Shown here piece after piece: positions 1 to 7,405 of a stretch of DNA of 64,000 bases. Origin of the DNA: IDS-8 sp964491485 (GTDB taxonomy: Bacteria; Pseudomonadota; Gammaproteobacteria; Steroidobacterales; Woeseiaceae). Position numbers and translations under genes: made by a program. Under the pieces are notes generated by a model, which saw only the letters and a list, made by a program, of their open reading frames with translations, was not told where the DNA came from and ran no database searches. Location: contig CAZBGV010000002.1 in NCBI GenBank assembly GCA_964491485.1, forward strand, positions 1-64,000, read 5' to 3'. Position 1 is the first letter of the stretch. Each line of letters starts with the position of its first letter.

Positions 1-980
1 CGGTAAACGTCGCCCTGACGGGCGGGGGGACCATCGAGGGCAGCGGCGGAGAGACATTCGCAGGCTGGCGCGAGCGGCAGAAGGCGGCACAGGACCGGCT
101 GCGGGAGATGGGAGCAGCGTCCGTGCCGGTGCACCAGAGGCAGTTCGGCGCCGGCGATTACCTGCGGCCCAGCATGATCCAGTTCTACAGCTGCGACAAC
201 GTGCTCGTCGAAGGCGTGACCGTCCAGGATTCACCGATGTGGGTCGTACACGTCGTGTACTCCTACAACGTCATCGTTCGCGGCATCACCGTGCAGAGTC
301 CGCGCCTGAACAACGACGGCATCGGCGTCGATTCGTCCGTGGACGTGCTGATCGAAGGCAACGACCTCACTACCGGCGACGACAGCATCGTCATCAAGTC
401 CGGGCGCGATCAGGACGGGTGGCGGGTAGGCCGTCCCGCCGAGAACGTCGTGATCCGCAACAATCGCCTGCGCGGCTACAACGGGCTGGTGATCGGCAGC
501 GAGGTGTCCGGAGGCGTGCGCAACGTCTTCATGGAAGGCAACGACCTCGGCGACGTCCGGGCGGCCATCTACCTGAAAGCGAACCCGGACCGGGGCGGCG
601 TCATCGAACGCGTGCGTGTTCGCGACATCGAGGTCGCACGGGCCGAAGTGCTGCTGCGCCTGGAGACGAATTACGCCGGGTATCGCGGCGGCTCTCATCC
701 GCCCCGCTTTACGGATCTGCTCTTCGAGAACATCAGCGCCCGCACGGCGGGCACGGCAATCCAGGCCGTCGGAACCGATGGGGAGCCCATCACCGGAGTC
801 GCCGTGAGGCAGATGAGCGTCGATCGCGCGGAGCACCCGCTCGTGGTCGAGCACGTCGAGGGCCTGGTCCTCGAGGACGTCTACGTGAACGGGGAACGGC
901 TGACGGCCGATCAGGCGCCGACCGACGGCGGGCCTCCGGCCGGCGTACGGCGCGGCGCCGCGTCCGGCTCCTCGCGGTGA
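1..980 (+). CDS. Glycoside hydrolase family 28 (polygalacturonase-like), 5' truncated by window edge
   Basis: This is a right-handed beta-helix pectinase-type hydrolase, probably exported, acting on pectin or other galacturonate-containing glycans. The frame is open from base 3, before any start codon, so the N-terminus lies outside the window and about 325 residues are visible. The first visible residues (NVALTGGGTIEGSG) are the typical GH28 strand with the 'GxGxIDG' turn. The catalytic signatures follow in order: NNDGIG (family form NTDGID), then TGDDSIVIKSG with the paired Asp, then NGLVIGSE in the place of the usual SxGHGxSIGS, and later the parallel-helix coils. The His of the GHG motif is not evident, so substrate or mechanism may differ from classical polygalacturonase. 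It is convergent with the alkaline phosphatase. Family assignment is seen in the motifs; substrate is inferred. Confidence 0.85.
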   Translation, partial: VNVALTGGGTIEGSGGETFAGWRERQKAAQDRLREMGAASVPVHQRQFGAGDYLRPSMIQFYSCDNVLVEGVTVQDSPMWVVHVVYSYNVIVRGITVQSPRLNNDGIGVDSSVDVLIEGNDLTTGDDSIVIKSGRDQDGWRVGRPAENVVIRNNRLRGYNGLVIGSEVSGGVRNVFMEGNDLGDVRAAIYLKANPDRGGVIERVRVRDIEVARAEVLLRLETNYAGYRGGSHPPRFTDLLFENISARTAGTAIQAVGTDGEPITGVAVRQMSVDRAEHPLVVEHVEGLVLEDVYVNGERLTADQAPTDGGPPAGVRRGAASGSSR

Positions 981-990
981 GTGGCGCCGG

Positions 991-2166
991 TCAGGGCCGC
1001 TGGCCGGGTTCCGGATCCCGCTCCCAGCCCCAGGCCTTCAACATCACCTCGAACAGGTAGGTGTTGGGGAACCAGCCGCTGACCCGCTCGGCGCCCGCAC
1101 CGATCGCCAGGGCGGGAACCGCCTCGCCCGTGTGCGAGCCGTTGACCATCAGGTTCCGCAGGCGAACGAGGTCGCCGTCGCTCTCGCTCTCTTGCCATTC
1201 CGCATAGCCGGCGAGCAGCGCCTCGCCGCGCCTGCCCCCGTCCACCTGGAAGCCGTAGGAATGATCCGCGGTAAAGAGCAGCAGCGTGTCGTCGAGGTCG
1301 ACGCGGCTTTGCACTTCGGCAACCAGGTTGTCGAAATCCACGACGTTCTGCAATCCTTCGCGCGGGTCGCCGGTATGCACGTCCCATTCGACGATCAGGA
1401 AATAGCCCTTGGGCGACTTCTGCAGGATGTCCAGCGCCCGAAGCGTGGCCGCGTGGACGTCCATCTCATCGGCCACGACAACGGGCCGGGTATCGGAAGC
1501 AGGCACCTCGTCCAGCCTGGAATAGATCGGGCGCCCATGACGCTCGCTCAACGCCTCGAAGCTGGTGCCCGCCTCGCGCAACTTCTCGCTGAGTTTCCCG
1601 CGGCCGGCACCGAACAGGATGTCCACGCCGTCCCCGAAGCGCGGTGCAAACGCCTGGGGGAAGATTTCACCCCACTTGTTGCGATCGTTCGCGTGAGCGT
1701 AGGTAGCCGCCGGGGTCGCATCCGCGATCGACTGGGTCGTGATCATCGCGGTGGCGAGGCCGTGCTCCTCGGCGTACTCGAGCAGGGTCTTGGCCGGCAG
1801 GCCGTCCCGCTCGCCGCGCACGGCGTCGGCCGATTCGCTGATCACTCCATTGCGCGTCTTGATGCCGGTCATGATCGAAGACATCCCGTTCGCCGAATCG
1901 GACACGAACTCGTCGACCGGCGAAGTCTCGCTCAGGCCCAGGTGCGGCCAGTGCTGGACGTGCAGCCTGAGAGGCTCTCCGTAGCCCATCAGGCTGGCGC
2001 CGCTGACGACGGACAGGCCGCCGGCGTCCGCAAGGAACAGGATGACGTTCCTGGCCTGCTTCGGGCCCTGCTCCCGGGCGTCCTGCGCTGGCGCGCAGCC
2101 CGTGGCCACCATCATCAAAGCAGTCAGCACGAGCGAGACAAGGGCAGAAGGCATGGTTCTCTTCAC
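991..2166 (-). CDS. Alkaline phosphatase superfamily lipoprotein
   Basis: Exported phosphomonoesterase of the PhoA superfamily, 391 residues from a GTG start preceded by GAGGG at good spacing. An ATG four codons in is the alternative start. The N-terminus has Lys/Arg, a hydrophobic stretch and a lipobox (VATGC), so it is probably a lipoprotein. Active-site landmarks in order: DSANGMSS, with Asp and the nucleophilic Ser of the family D-S-A motif; VEWDVHTGDP, carrying the Glu/Asp/His metal ligands; FTADHS, with the Asp-His pair; and GSHTGEA, with the distal metal His. The central E..D..H motif is compressed compared with E. coli PhoA (Glu, Asp and His within five residues). It starts 14 bp after the PLP decarboxylase, so it may be the last gene of that operon. 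It may act on phosphomonoesters or diesters; the substrate is unknown. Confidence 0.85.
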   Translation of the reverse strand: MKRTMPSALVSLVLTALMMVATGCAPAQDAREQGPKQARNVILFLADAGGLSVVSGASLMGYGEPLRLHVQHWPHLGLSETSPVDEFVSDSANGMSSIMTGIKTRNGVISESADAVRGERDGLPAKTLLEYAEEHGLATAMITTQSIADATPAATYAHANDRNKWGEIFPQAFAPRFGDGVDILFGAGRGKLSEKLREAGTSFEALSERHGRPIYSRLDEVPASDTRPVVVADEMDVHAATLRALDILQKSPKGYFLIVEWDVHTGDPREGLQNVVDFDNLVAEVQSRVDLDDTLLLFTADHSYGFQVDGGRRGEALLAGYAEWQESESDGDLVRLRNLMVNGSHTGEAVPALAIGAGAERVSGWFPNTYLFEVMLKAWGWERDPEPGQRP

Positions 2167-2180
2167 TTTGCAGCACCCTC

Positions 2181-3317
2181 TTACGAAAAAATGGTCACGA
2201 CGGTGTCGCTGTAGTGGCCGTTGAAGCCGGTGCGCCCGGCGAGGCTGTACGCGCCGAGGTCGCTGAACTCGATGTGATCGCCGGGGCGAATGTCCGCCGG
2301 CAGCTCGACCGCGCCGGGCAGGACGTCGGTGGCGTCGCAGGTCGGGCCGAACAGCCGGAACGGGCGGGTGGCGCCGGCGAGCTCGCGCGCGTCGCGAAAC
2401 GCGCGCGCGGGATAGCGCTCGTGGCCCTTGAAGCGCAGCTCCCAGAAAATGCCGTACATGCCGTCGTTGAGATACAGCCGGTCGTCTTTCCTGAGCAGCA
2501 CCTCGACCACGGCGGAGAGCCCCGGCGCCGCGAGGGCGCGGCCGGGCTCGCCCAGGATCTCGCCGCCCGCCGCCAGCGGCAGGCCGGCAGCCGCCGTACG
2601 GATCGCCGAGAAATACTCCGCGAGCGGCGGCACCGCGAACCCGGGGTAGGATTTCGGAAAGCCGCCCCCGACGTCCACCAGCCGCACGGCGACCTCGGAG
2701 CGCGCGAGCACTTCGCGCGCGAGCCCGATCGCGTACGCATAGGCCTCCGGGCTCGTCACCCCGGTGCCGACGTTGAAGGCCAGCGCGGGCTCGGCGCCCG
2801 CGGCCGCGATGGCGGCGAGCAGCGCCGGGATCTCCTCCGGCGGCGCGCCGAATTTCGAGGACAGCTCCTGCATCGCGGAGGCGTGATGCGTCGCCATGCG
2901 GGCGAACACGACGGCGCGGCGCAGGTCGATTTCGCCAGCGAGCGGCGCGAGGCCGCTCGCGTGATCGATCATGAAATGGCGCACGCCATAGCGCGCCTGC
3001 GCTTCCGCGGCGGCGCCGCGCAGGCGCGCGGGGATCATGAAGTACGCGGTGGCGCCGGGACAGCATTCGCGCACGCGCGCGATCTCGGGCAGCGACGCGC
3101 AGTCGAAGTGCGCCACGCCCGCGGCGTGCAGCAAACGCAGCACTTCCGGGTGATCGTTCGCCTTGACGGCGTACAGGACCCTGCCGGGAAACCCCTCGAG
3201 GAACTCGCGCGCCGCGGCCGCATACCGCTCCGGGTAGATGCAGTACACCGGCTGCGACGGCCGCAGCGCGCGCAGCATGCTCGCGACGTCGGGCCAGGTT
3301 TGCTCGGGTGCGTTCAT
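2181..3317 (-). CDS. Group IV PLP-dependent (ornithine/diaminopimelate-type) decarboxylase
   Basis: Alanine-racemase-fold decarboxylase of 378 residues, the length of bacterial group IV ornithine/lysine decarboxylases. Signatures: YAVKAN near residue 49 with the Schiff-base Lys; VDVGGGFP, the Gly-rich phosphate-binding loop; GEPGRALAA; and FGPTCDATD, whose Cys corresponds to the catalytic Cys contributed by the partner subunit of the dimer. The C-terminal AYSLAGRTGFNG matches the family's end. These features favour ornithine-type over diaminopimelate-type activity. The start ATG overlaps the stop of the symporter (ATGA), which implies translational coupling. The neighbourhood (deacetylase, diamine-type acetyltransferase, aminotransferase) suggests an amino acid or diamine substrate. 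The exact substrate (ornithine, lysine, a carboxylated polyamine) cannot be told from sequence. Confidence 0.85.
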   Translation of the reverse strand: MNAPEQTWPDVASMLRALRPSQPVYCIYPERYAAAAREFLEGFPGRVLYAVKANDHPEVLRLLHAAGVAHFDCASLPEIARVRECCPGATAYFMIPARLRGAAAEAQARYGVRHFMIDHASGLAPLAGEIDLRRAVVFARMATHHASAMQELSSKFGAPPEEIPALLAAIAAAGAEPALAFNVGTGVTSPEAYAYAIGLAREVLARSEVAVRLVDVGGGFPKSYPGFAVPPLAEYFSAIRTAAAGLPLAAGGEILGEPGRALAAPGLSAVVEVLLRKDDRLYLNDGMYGIFWELRFKGHERYPARAFRDARELAGATRPFRLFGPTCDATDVLPGAVELPADIRPGDHIEFSDLGAYSLAGRTGFNGHYSDTVVTIFS

Positions 3318-4774
3318 GCTCGCTCGGGATAAAAAAGCTCGAGATTCTCGTCCGCGCCGTGTGAGGTCGCGAGCGAGACCGCGACCAGCACCGGCAGCCC
3401 GACCACCCACCCCGCGTAGGAAGCGGCGAAGCCGTACGGCTCGCCCGCCACCGCCCACGCGACGGCCGACCCGCCGCCGGCGAGCATGCTCCAGAACGCG
3501 CCCCTTGCGGTCGTGCGTCGCCAGAAGAGCAGGCCCAGCATCGGGAAGAACAGGCCGGCCGCGCCGAAGGTGTAGGCGTAGAGCATGAGATCGAGCACGT
3601 TCGGCACGAGATAGGCGATGCCGATGGCGAGCGTGCCGAGAACAAGCGTCGTCACGCGCGCGACGCGCACGACGGAGGCATGGCTGGCCTCCGGCCGCAG
3701 GCGCTTGCGGTAGATGTCGTTCGTCACGATGGCCACCGGGCCGATCAGCGCGGAATCGGCCGTCGACATCACGGCCGCGATGTAGGCGGCGATCACGAAA
3801 CCGGCGAGCCCCGGCGGAAGGAGCGTCATGATGAGCGTCGGCGTGGCGAGCTCGGCGTCCGTGAGCTCCGGGAGCAGCATGTGCGCGATCATGCCGATGA
3901 GCGTGCTGCCGATCGCGAACAGCGGCCACTCGATGGGCACACCCGTCAATAAAAAGGAGTGGCGCACCGTCCGCTCGTCCCGTGCCGCGACGATGCGCTG
4001 GAGGGCCGCGATGGAAATGAACCACACCGGGAAGATGGCGAAGAACCAGCCGAGCACGGTTTTCCAGCCGACCGCGCCCCAGTCGACCATCGCCGCGGTT
4101 TCCGGCGTTGCCGTGAAGTGCTCGACGATGCCGCTCCAGCCGCCGACCTTGAGGAGGCCGATCGGCACGGCGATCATCAGCACGCCGATGAACAGCACGA
4201 CGAACTGGAACACGTCGGTGTAGATCACCGCCTTGAGCCCGCCCATGGCGGTATAGGCGAGCACGACGGCACCGGTGATCGCGACGGCGACCGTGAGATC
4301 GATCGACATCGTCGCCTGCATGAGCTTGCCGCCGGCGACGATCTGCCCGCCGACGAAGGTGAACCAGGCGAGCGCGACGACCACCGCCGCGAGCAGCCCC
4401 GTGCGGCGGTCGAAGCGCGCTTCGAACAGATCGCCCGTCGTGAGGCCCTGCATGCGATCGGCCCAGCGCTTCACTTTCGGGACCATCAGGAACGAGACCA
4501 TCACGACGGAAAGGCCCGAGATCGCGATCAGCCACGAGCCCGAGATGCCGAGCGTGAATCCGAGGCCGCCCATCGCGATGCTGAAGCCGCCGCCGATGTC
4601 GGTGGCCGCGGTGGTGGCGGTCGTCTGGACCAGGTTCATGTCGCGGTCGGCGGCGAGGAAGGATTCGCTGCCGGCCGTGCTGCGCTCGGCGCGTGCGACG
4701 CGCACGCCGATCCAGAGCAGCACGGCGAAATAGAGCGCGATCGCGAGGACGTCGAGGGGGTGCAGGCCGGTCAT
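3314..4774 (-). CDS. Sodium:solute symporter (SSS family) permease
   Basis: Inner-membrane Na+-coupled carrier of 486 residues with about 13 hydrophobic segments, the normal SSS size. The first helix (LDVLAIALYFAVLLWIG) is followed by the family's TTATDIGGGFSIAMGG segment, which lines the substrate and ion site in TM2, and GDLFEARFDRR, a typical SSS cytoplasmic loop. VMSTADSALIG in the second half is the conserved MSTxDS Na+-site motif. It overlaps the decarboxylase start by 4 bp and follows the deacetylase after 145 bp, a gap filled by a REP-like pair. Given the neighbours it probably imports an amino acid, an acetylated amine or a polyamine-type substrate. That is inferred from context only. 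Confidence 0.88.
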   Translation of the reverse strand: MTGLHPLDVLAIALYFAVLLWIGVRVARAERSTAGSESFLAADRDMNLVQTTATTAATDIGGGFSIAMGGLGFTLGISGSWLIAISGLSVVMVSFLMVPKVKRWADRMQGLTTGDLFEARFDRRTGLLAAVVVALAWFTFVGGQIVAGGKLMQATMSIDLTVAVAITGAVVLAYTAMGGLKAVIYTDVFQFVVLFIGVLMIAVPIGLLKVGGWSGIVEHFTATPETAAMVDWGAVGWKTVLGWFFAIFPVWFISIAALQRIVAARDERTVRHSFLLTGVPIEWPLFAIGSTLIGMIAHMLLPELTDAELATPTLIMTLLPPGLAGFVIAAYIAAVMSTADSALIGPVAIVTNDIYRKRLRPEASHASVVRVARVTTLVLGTLAIGIAYLVPNVLDLMLYAYTFGAAGLFFPMLGLLFWRRTTARGAFWSMLAGGGSAVAWAVAGEPYGFAASYAGWVVGLPVLVAVSLATSHGADENLELFYPERA

Positions 4775-4797
4775 GTCGCGATCGCCGCGCAGTCCCC

Positions 4798-4896
4798 GCA
4801 GGAGCGCGCATTGCGCGCGACCGATTGCATCACGTTGGCTTCATTCACCCTGGACGGCGAACTGGAGGTCGTGTCGCGCGCGATGCGTGCTCCTGC
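4798..4896. repeat. Inverted pair of REP-like palindromes
   Basis: Two copies of the window's REP-like unit in opposite orientation fill the gap between the deacetylase and the symporter. One reads gcaggagcgcgcattgcgcgcgaccg at 4798-4823; the other is the reverse form at 4873-4896. Both fold into GC-rich stem-loops. A pair like this inside an operon could act as an attenuator or an mRNA-stabilising structure between the upstream catabolic genes and the downstream symporter-decarboxylase genes. The sequence match is visible; the function is inference. Confidence 0.6.
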
Positions 4897-4919
4897 GGTG
4901 CCCCGTTCTAACACGTGCC

Positions 4920-5954
4920 TCACGGCACGCGATGCGCTTCGATGAACCTGCGCAGGAAGGATTCGAGGTTGTCGCCGAGCGCGTCCGAAAGATAGCCGCC
5001 TTCCTGCACGATCACCGTGGGCAGGTTCAGGCCCGCGATGCTCGCGGCGATCATGCCGAAGCCTTCGGTCGTGATCGCCATGCCCTTGAACGGGTCGCCG
5101 GCGAACGCATCGAGCCCGAGCGCGACGACCAGCGCGCCCGGCGCGAACGCGCGGATGCGCAGCAGCGCCCTGTCCAGCGCCTGCAGATAGGCGCCGTTGT
5201 CGGTGCCGCGCGGCAGCGGCACGTTGAGATTGCTGCCCATGCCGGGACCCGACCCGCGCTCGTTCGCATAGCCCCAGAAGAACGGGTAGAAGCGCGTCGG
5301 GTCCACGTGCAGCGACACCGTGAGCACGTCCGCCCGCTCGTAGAAGATGTTTTGCGTACCGTTGCCGTGGTGCACGTCCACGTCGAGCACCGCGACGCGC
5401 GCGTGCCGGCTTCTCAGCACCTCGGCCGCGATGGCGGTGTTGTTCAGGTAGCAGAAACCGCCCGCCAGGTCCTTCGAGGCGTGATGGCCGGGCGGCCGGC
5501 ACAGCGCGTAGCACGCGGGCGCGCCGTTCGAGACGTCGCGGGCCGCGTGCACGGCCGTGGCCGCGCTCCAGCGCACGGCTTCCCACGTGTCCGCGGAGAT
5601 CGGGCAGTCGCCGTCGTACATGTGATAGCCCACCTGCCCCACGGCCGAGGCGGGATAGCCGCAGTCGCGCCGGTCCGGGTGCACGTTCGGCATCACGTCC
5701 TCCGACGCATCCGGAATGTGCTGCCAGCGCGCATGGATGTGCTCGAGGAAATGCAGGTACTCGGGGGTGTGCACCGCCGCAATCGGGCCCAGCCCGCAGT
5801 CCGCCGGTTCCTCGAGCGAAAGGCCGCTCAGCACCGCGGCTTCGAGCAGGCGGTCCGCGCGCTCCGGCTTCTCCGGGTTCGGCTGCGGCGCGCCGTTCGA
5901 GATGAAGACGGCCGGCGCGTGCTTCTTCTGCGCCTCCGTGAAAACGACTTTCAT
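4920..5954 (-). CDS. Histone-deacetylase-family amidohydrolase, acetylpolyamine-aminohydrolase-like
   Basis: Zinc amidohydrolase of 344 residues, the length of bacterial acetylpolyamine aminohydrolases, which release acetate from N-acetylated amines. Arginase/deacetylase-fold landmarks: CRPPGHHA with the tandem catalytic His; VLDVDVHHGNGTQ with the Asp and His zinc ligands; LGLDAF with the third ligand Asp; and VQEGGYL with the transition-state Tyr. The segment between about residues 85 and 115 (PNVHPD...GYPASAVGQVGYH) matches the position of the long dimer-interface loop that narrows the active site in acetylpolyamine enzymes. It overlaps the acetyltransferase by 4 bp, so acetylating and deacetylating enzymes are made from one message. 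The substrate could be an acetylated diamine or an omega-acetamido acid such as 4-acetamidobutyrate. Confidence 0.88.
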   Translation of the reverse strand: MKVVFTEAQKKHAPAVFISNGAPQPNPEKPERADRLLEAAVLSGLSLEEPADCGLGPIAAVHTPEYLHFLEHIHARWQHIPDASEDVMPNVHPDRRDCGYPASAVGQVGYHMYDGDCPISADTWEAVRWSAATAVHAARDVSNGAPACYALCRPPGHHASKDLAGGFCYLNNTAIAAEVLRSRHARVAVLDVDVHHGNGTQNIFYERADVLTVSLHVDPTRFYPFFWGYANERGSGPGMGSNLNVPLPRGTDNGAYLQALDRALLRIRAFAPGALVVALGLDAFAGDPFKGMAITTEGFGMIAASIAGLNLPTVIVQEGGYLSDALGDNLESFLRRFIEAHRVP

Positions 5955-6442
5955 CTTTTCTCCTTGCGCTGATCGGCGCGGGAGAGCCGCTCGAAAGCCG
6001 CGCCCGTCGCCTGGAAGATCAGCTCGTGCTCCTGCGCCTTGAGGCCGAGTTTGCGATAAAAGCGCTGCGCGGGCAGGTTCGCGCGATCCACGGAGAGCCT
6101 GAGGTGCGTCGCGCCCTGCGCCTTGCCGAGCTTCACGGTTTCCGCGAGCAGCCGGCGGCCGAGGCCGGTGCCGCGGGCCTCGTCGGCCACGTAGAGATCC
6201 TGCACGTAGATGCCCATCTCGCCCCGCCAGGACGAGAAATTATAGAAGTAGAGGCACACGCCGAGCGAGGTGCCGCCGCGCTCCGCGATGAGCGCCTGGA
6301 AAGCCGGCCTTTCGCGGAACCCGAGCCGCCGGAAATCGTCCGGCTTGCTCCTTATCTTTTCCTTGAGCCCGGTGCTGCGCGCCAGCCCGAGCAGCAACGC
6401 GTGCAGGCGCTCGGCGTCTTCCGGGACCGCGGCGCGGATCAC
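5951..6442 (-). CDS. GNAT N-acetyltransferase resembling diamine/spermidine acetyltransferase (SSAT)
   Basis: Acetyl-CoA-dependent N-acetyltransferase of 163 residues, the size of SSAT. I chose a GTG start with GGGGGA six bases upstream, 29 bp after BKACE. Visible features: an N-terminal IRAAVPEDAERL strand-helix; a GFRERPAFQALIAE segment and FYNFSSWRGEMGIYVQDLYV, which align by eye with the corresponding stretches of SSAT (GF..HPF...VAE, YF.Y..W.GK..YLED); and the acetyl-CoA pyrophosphate loop ARGTGLGRRLL (R-x-x-G-x-G). The C-terminal AQRFYRKLGL is the usual GNAT helix. SSAT-type enzymes acetylate the terminal amine of polyamines, thialysine and related lysine analogues. The neighbours suggest acetylation of an omega-amino group as protection during catabolism. 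Substrate is inferred. Confidence 0.82.
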   Translation of the reverse strand: MIRAAVPEDAERLHALLLGLARSTGLKEKIRSKPDDFRRLGFRERPAFQALIAERGGTSLGVCLYFYNFSSWRGEMGIYVQDLYVADEARGTGLGRRLLAETVKLGKAQGATHLRLSVDRANLPAQRFYRKLGLKAQEHELIFQATGAAFERLSRADQRKEKR

Positions 6443-6471
6443 GACGTCCCCCGTATCCGGCGCGGCGGCGC

Positions 6472-7404
6472 TCAAAAATTCACCTTGTCCGCGCCTTTCA
6501 GCGACAGCATCTCCCGAGCGTCGGCAGGCGTCGCGATCTCGAACCCGAGCTCCTCGAGCACGCGGCGGATCTTCGCCACCTGCTCGGCATTGCTTTTCGC
6601 AAGCACGCCGCGGCCGATCAGCAGGCTGTCCTCGAGCCCGACCCGGACGTTGCCGCCGAGGATGGCGCCGAGGGTCGCGAGCTGCATCTGCAGCCGGCCG
6701 GCGCACAGCACGGAGAAGCGGTAATCCTCGCCGAGCAGCCGGTCCGCGGTGGCTTTCATGTGCACCAGGTTCTCGGGTGCCGCGTCGATGCCGCCCAGCA
6801 CGCCGAGCACGAACTGCACGAACAGCGGCTTCTGCACCAGCCCTTCCCGCAGGTAGAACGCGAGCGTCTGGATCTGGCCGACGTCGTAGCATTCGAATTC
6901 GAAGCGCGTGCCGTAGCCCTGGCCGAGCTGGCGGAATATCCGCTCGATGTCCGCGAACGTGTTGCGGAAGATGACCTCGCGCGTCGCGTCGAGCAGCTTC
7001 GGCTCCCAGTCGTGTTTCCACTCCGACCAGCGCTTTTTCATCGGAAACAGGCCGAAGTTCATCGAGCCCATGTTGAGCGAGGCCATCTCCGGCTGCGCGA
7101 GATCCGGCGCGGCGAGCCGCTCGTCCAGCGACATGAGCGACGAGCCGCCGGTCGTGATGTTGATCACGGCGTCGCAGCCGCGCCTGATCCGCGGCAGGAA
7201 CTGCATGAAGACATCCGGATCGGCGGTGGGCTGGCCGGTCTCGGGGTTGCGGGCGTGCAGGTGCAGGATGGCGGCGCCGGCTTCGGCGGCGGCGATGGCC
7301 TGCTCCGCGATCTCCTCCGGCGTGATCGGCAGGTGCGGGCTCATGGTCGGCGTGTGGATGGAGCCCGTGACCGCGCAGGTGATGATGACCTTGTCGCGCG
7401 CCAT
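6472..7404 (-). CDS. Beta-keto acid cleavage enzyme (BKACE, DUF849; 3-keto-5-aminohexanoate cleavage type)
   Basis: TIM-barrel zinc enzyme of 310 residues that exchanges acetyl-CoA with a beta-keto acid, giving acetoacetate and a shortened acyl-CoA. The family type member cleaves 3-keto-5-aminohexanoate in lysine fermentation. Motifs: CAVTGSIHTP at the N-terminus; LHLHARNPETGQP with the zinc His pair; NITTGGSS; the strand-end Glu in QPEMASLNMGSMNFG; and VGLEDSLLIGRG. It starts 1 bp after the aminotransferase stop, so aminotransferase and cleavage enzyme are certainly co-translated. This suggests the aminotransferase makes its 3-keto substrate from a beta-amino acid. BKACE members vary in the substrate's distal group, which cannot be read here. 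Confidence 0.88.
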   Translation of the reverse strand: MARDKVIITCAVTGSIHTPTMSPHLPITPEEIAEQAIAAAEAGAAILHLHARNPETGQPTADPDVFMQFLPRIRRGCDAVINITTGGSSLMSLDERLAAPDLAQPEMASLNMGSMNFGLFPMKKRWSEWKHDWEPKLLDATREVIFRNTFADIERIFRQLGQGYGTRFEFECYDVGQIQTLAFYLREGLVQKPLFVQFVLGVLGGIDAAPENLVHMKATADRLLGEDYRFSVLCAGRLQMQLATLGAILGGNVRVGLEDSLLIGRGVLAKSNAEQVAKIRRVLEELGFEIATPADAREMLSLKGADKVNF

Positions 7405-7405
7405 C

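Noticed and set aside
991..3645. Single 884-residue reading frame on the minus strand
   Set aside because: Only the C-terminal part is the phosphatase; the upstream part is the wrong frame of the decarboxylase gene. Ribosome site, signal peptide and the neighbour's own motifs set the start at 2166.
2181..4811. 876-residue frame joining symporter DNA to the decarboxylase
   Set aside because: The upstream half is an Arg/His-rich off-frame translation of the symporter; the decarboxylase starts at the ATG overlapping the symporter stop.
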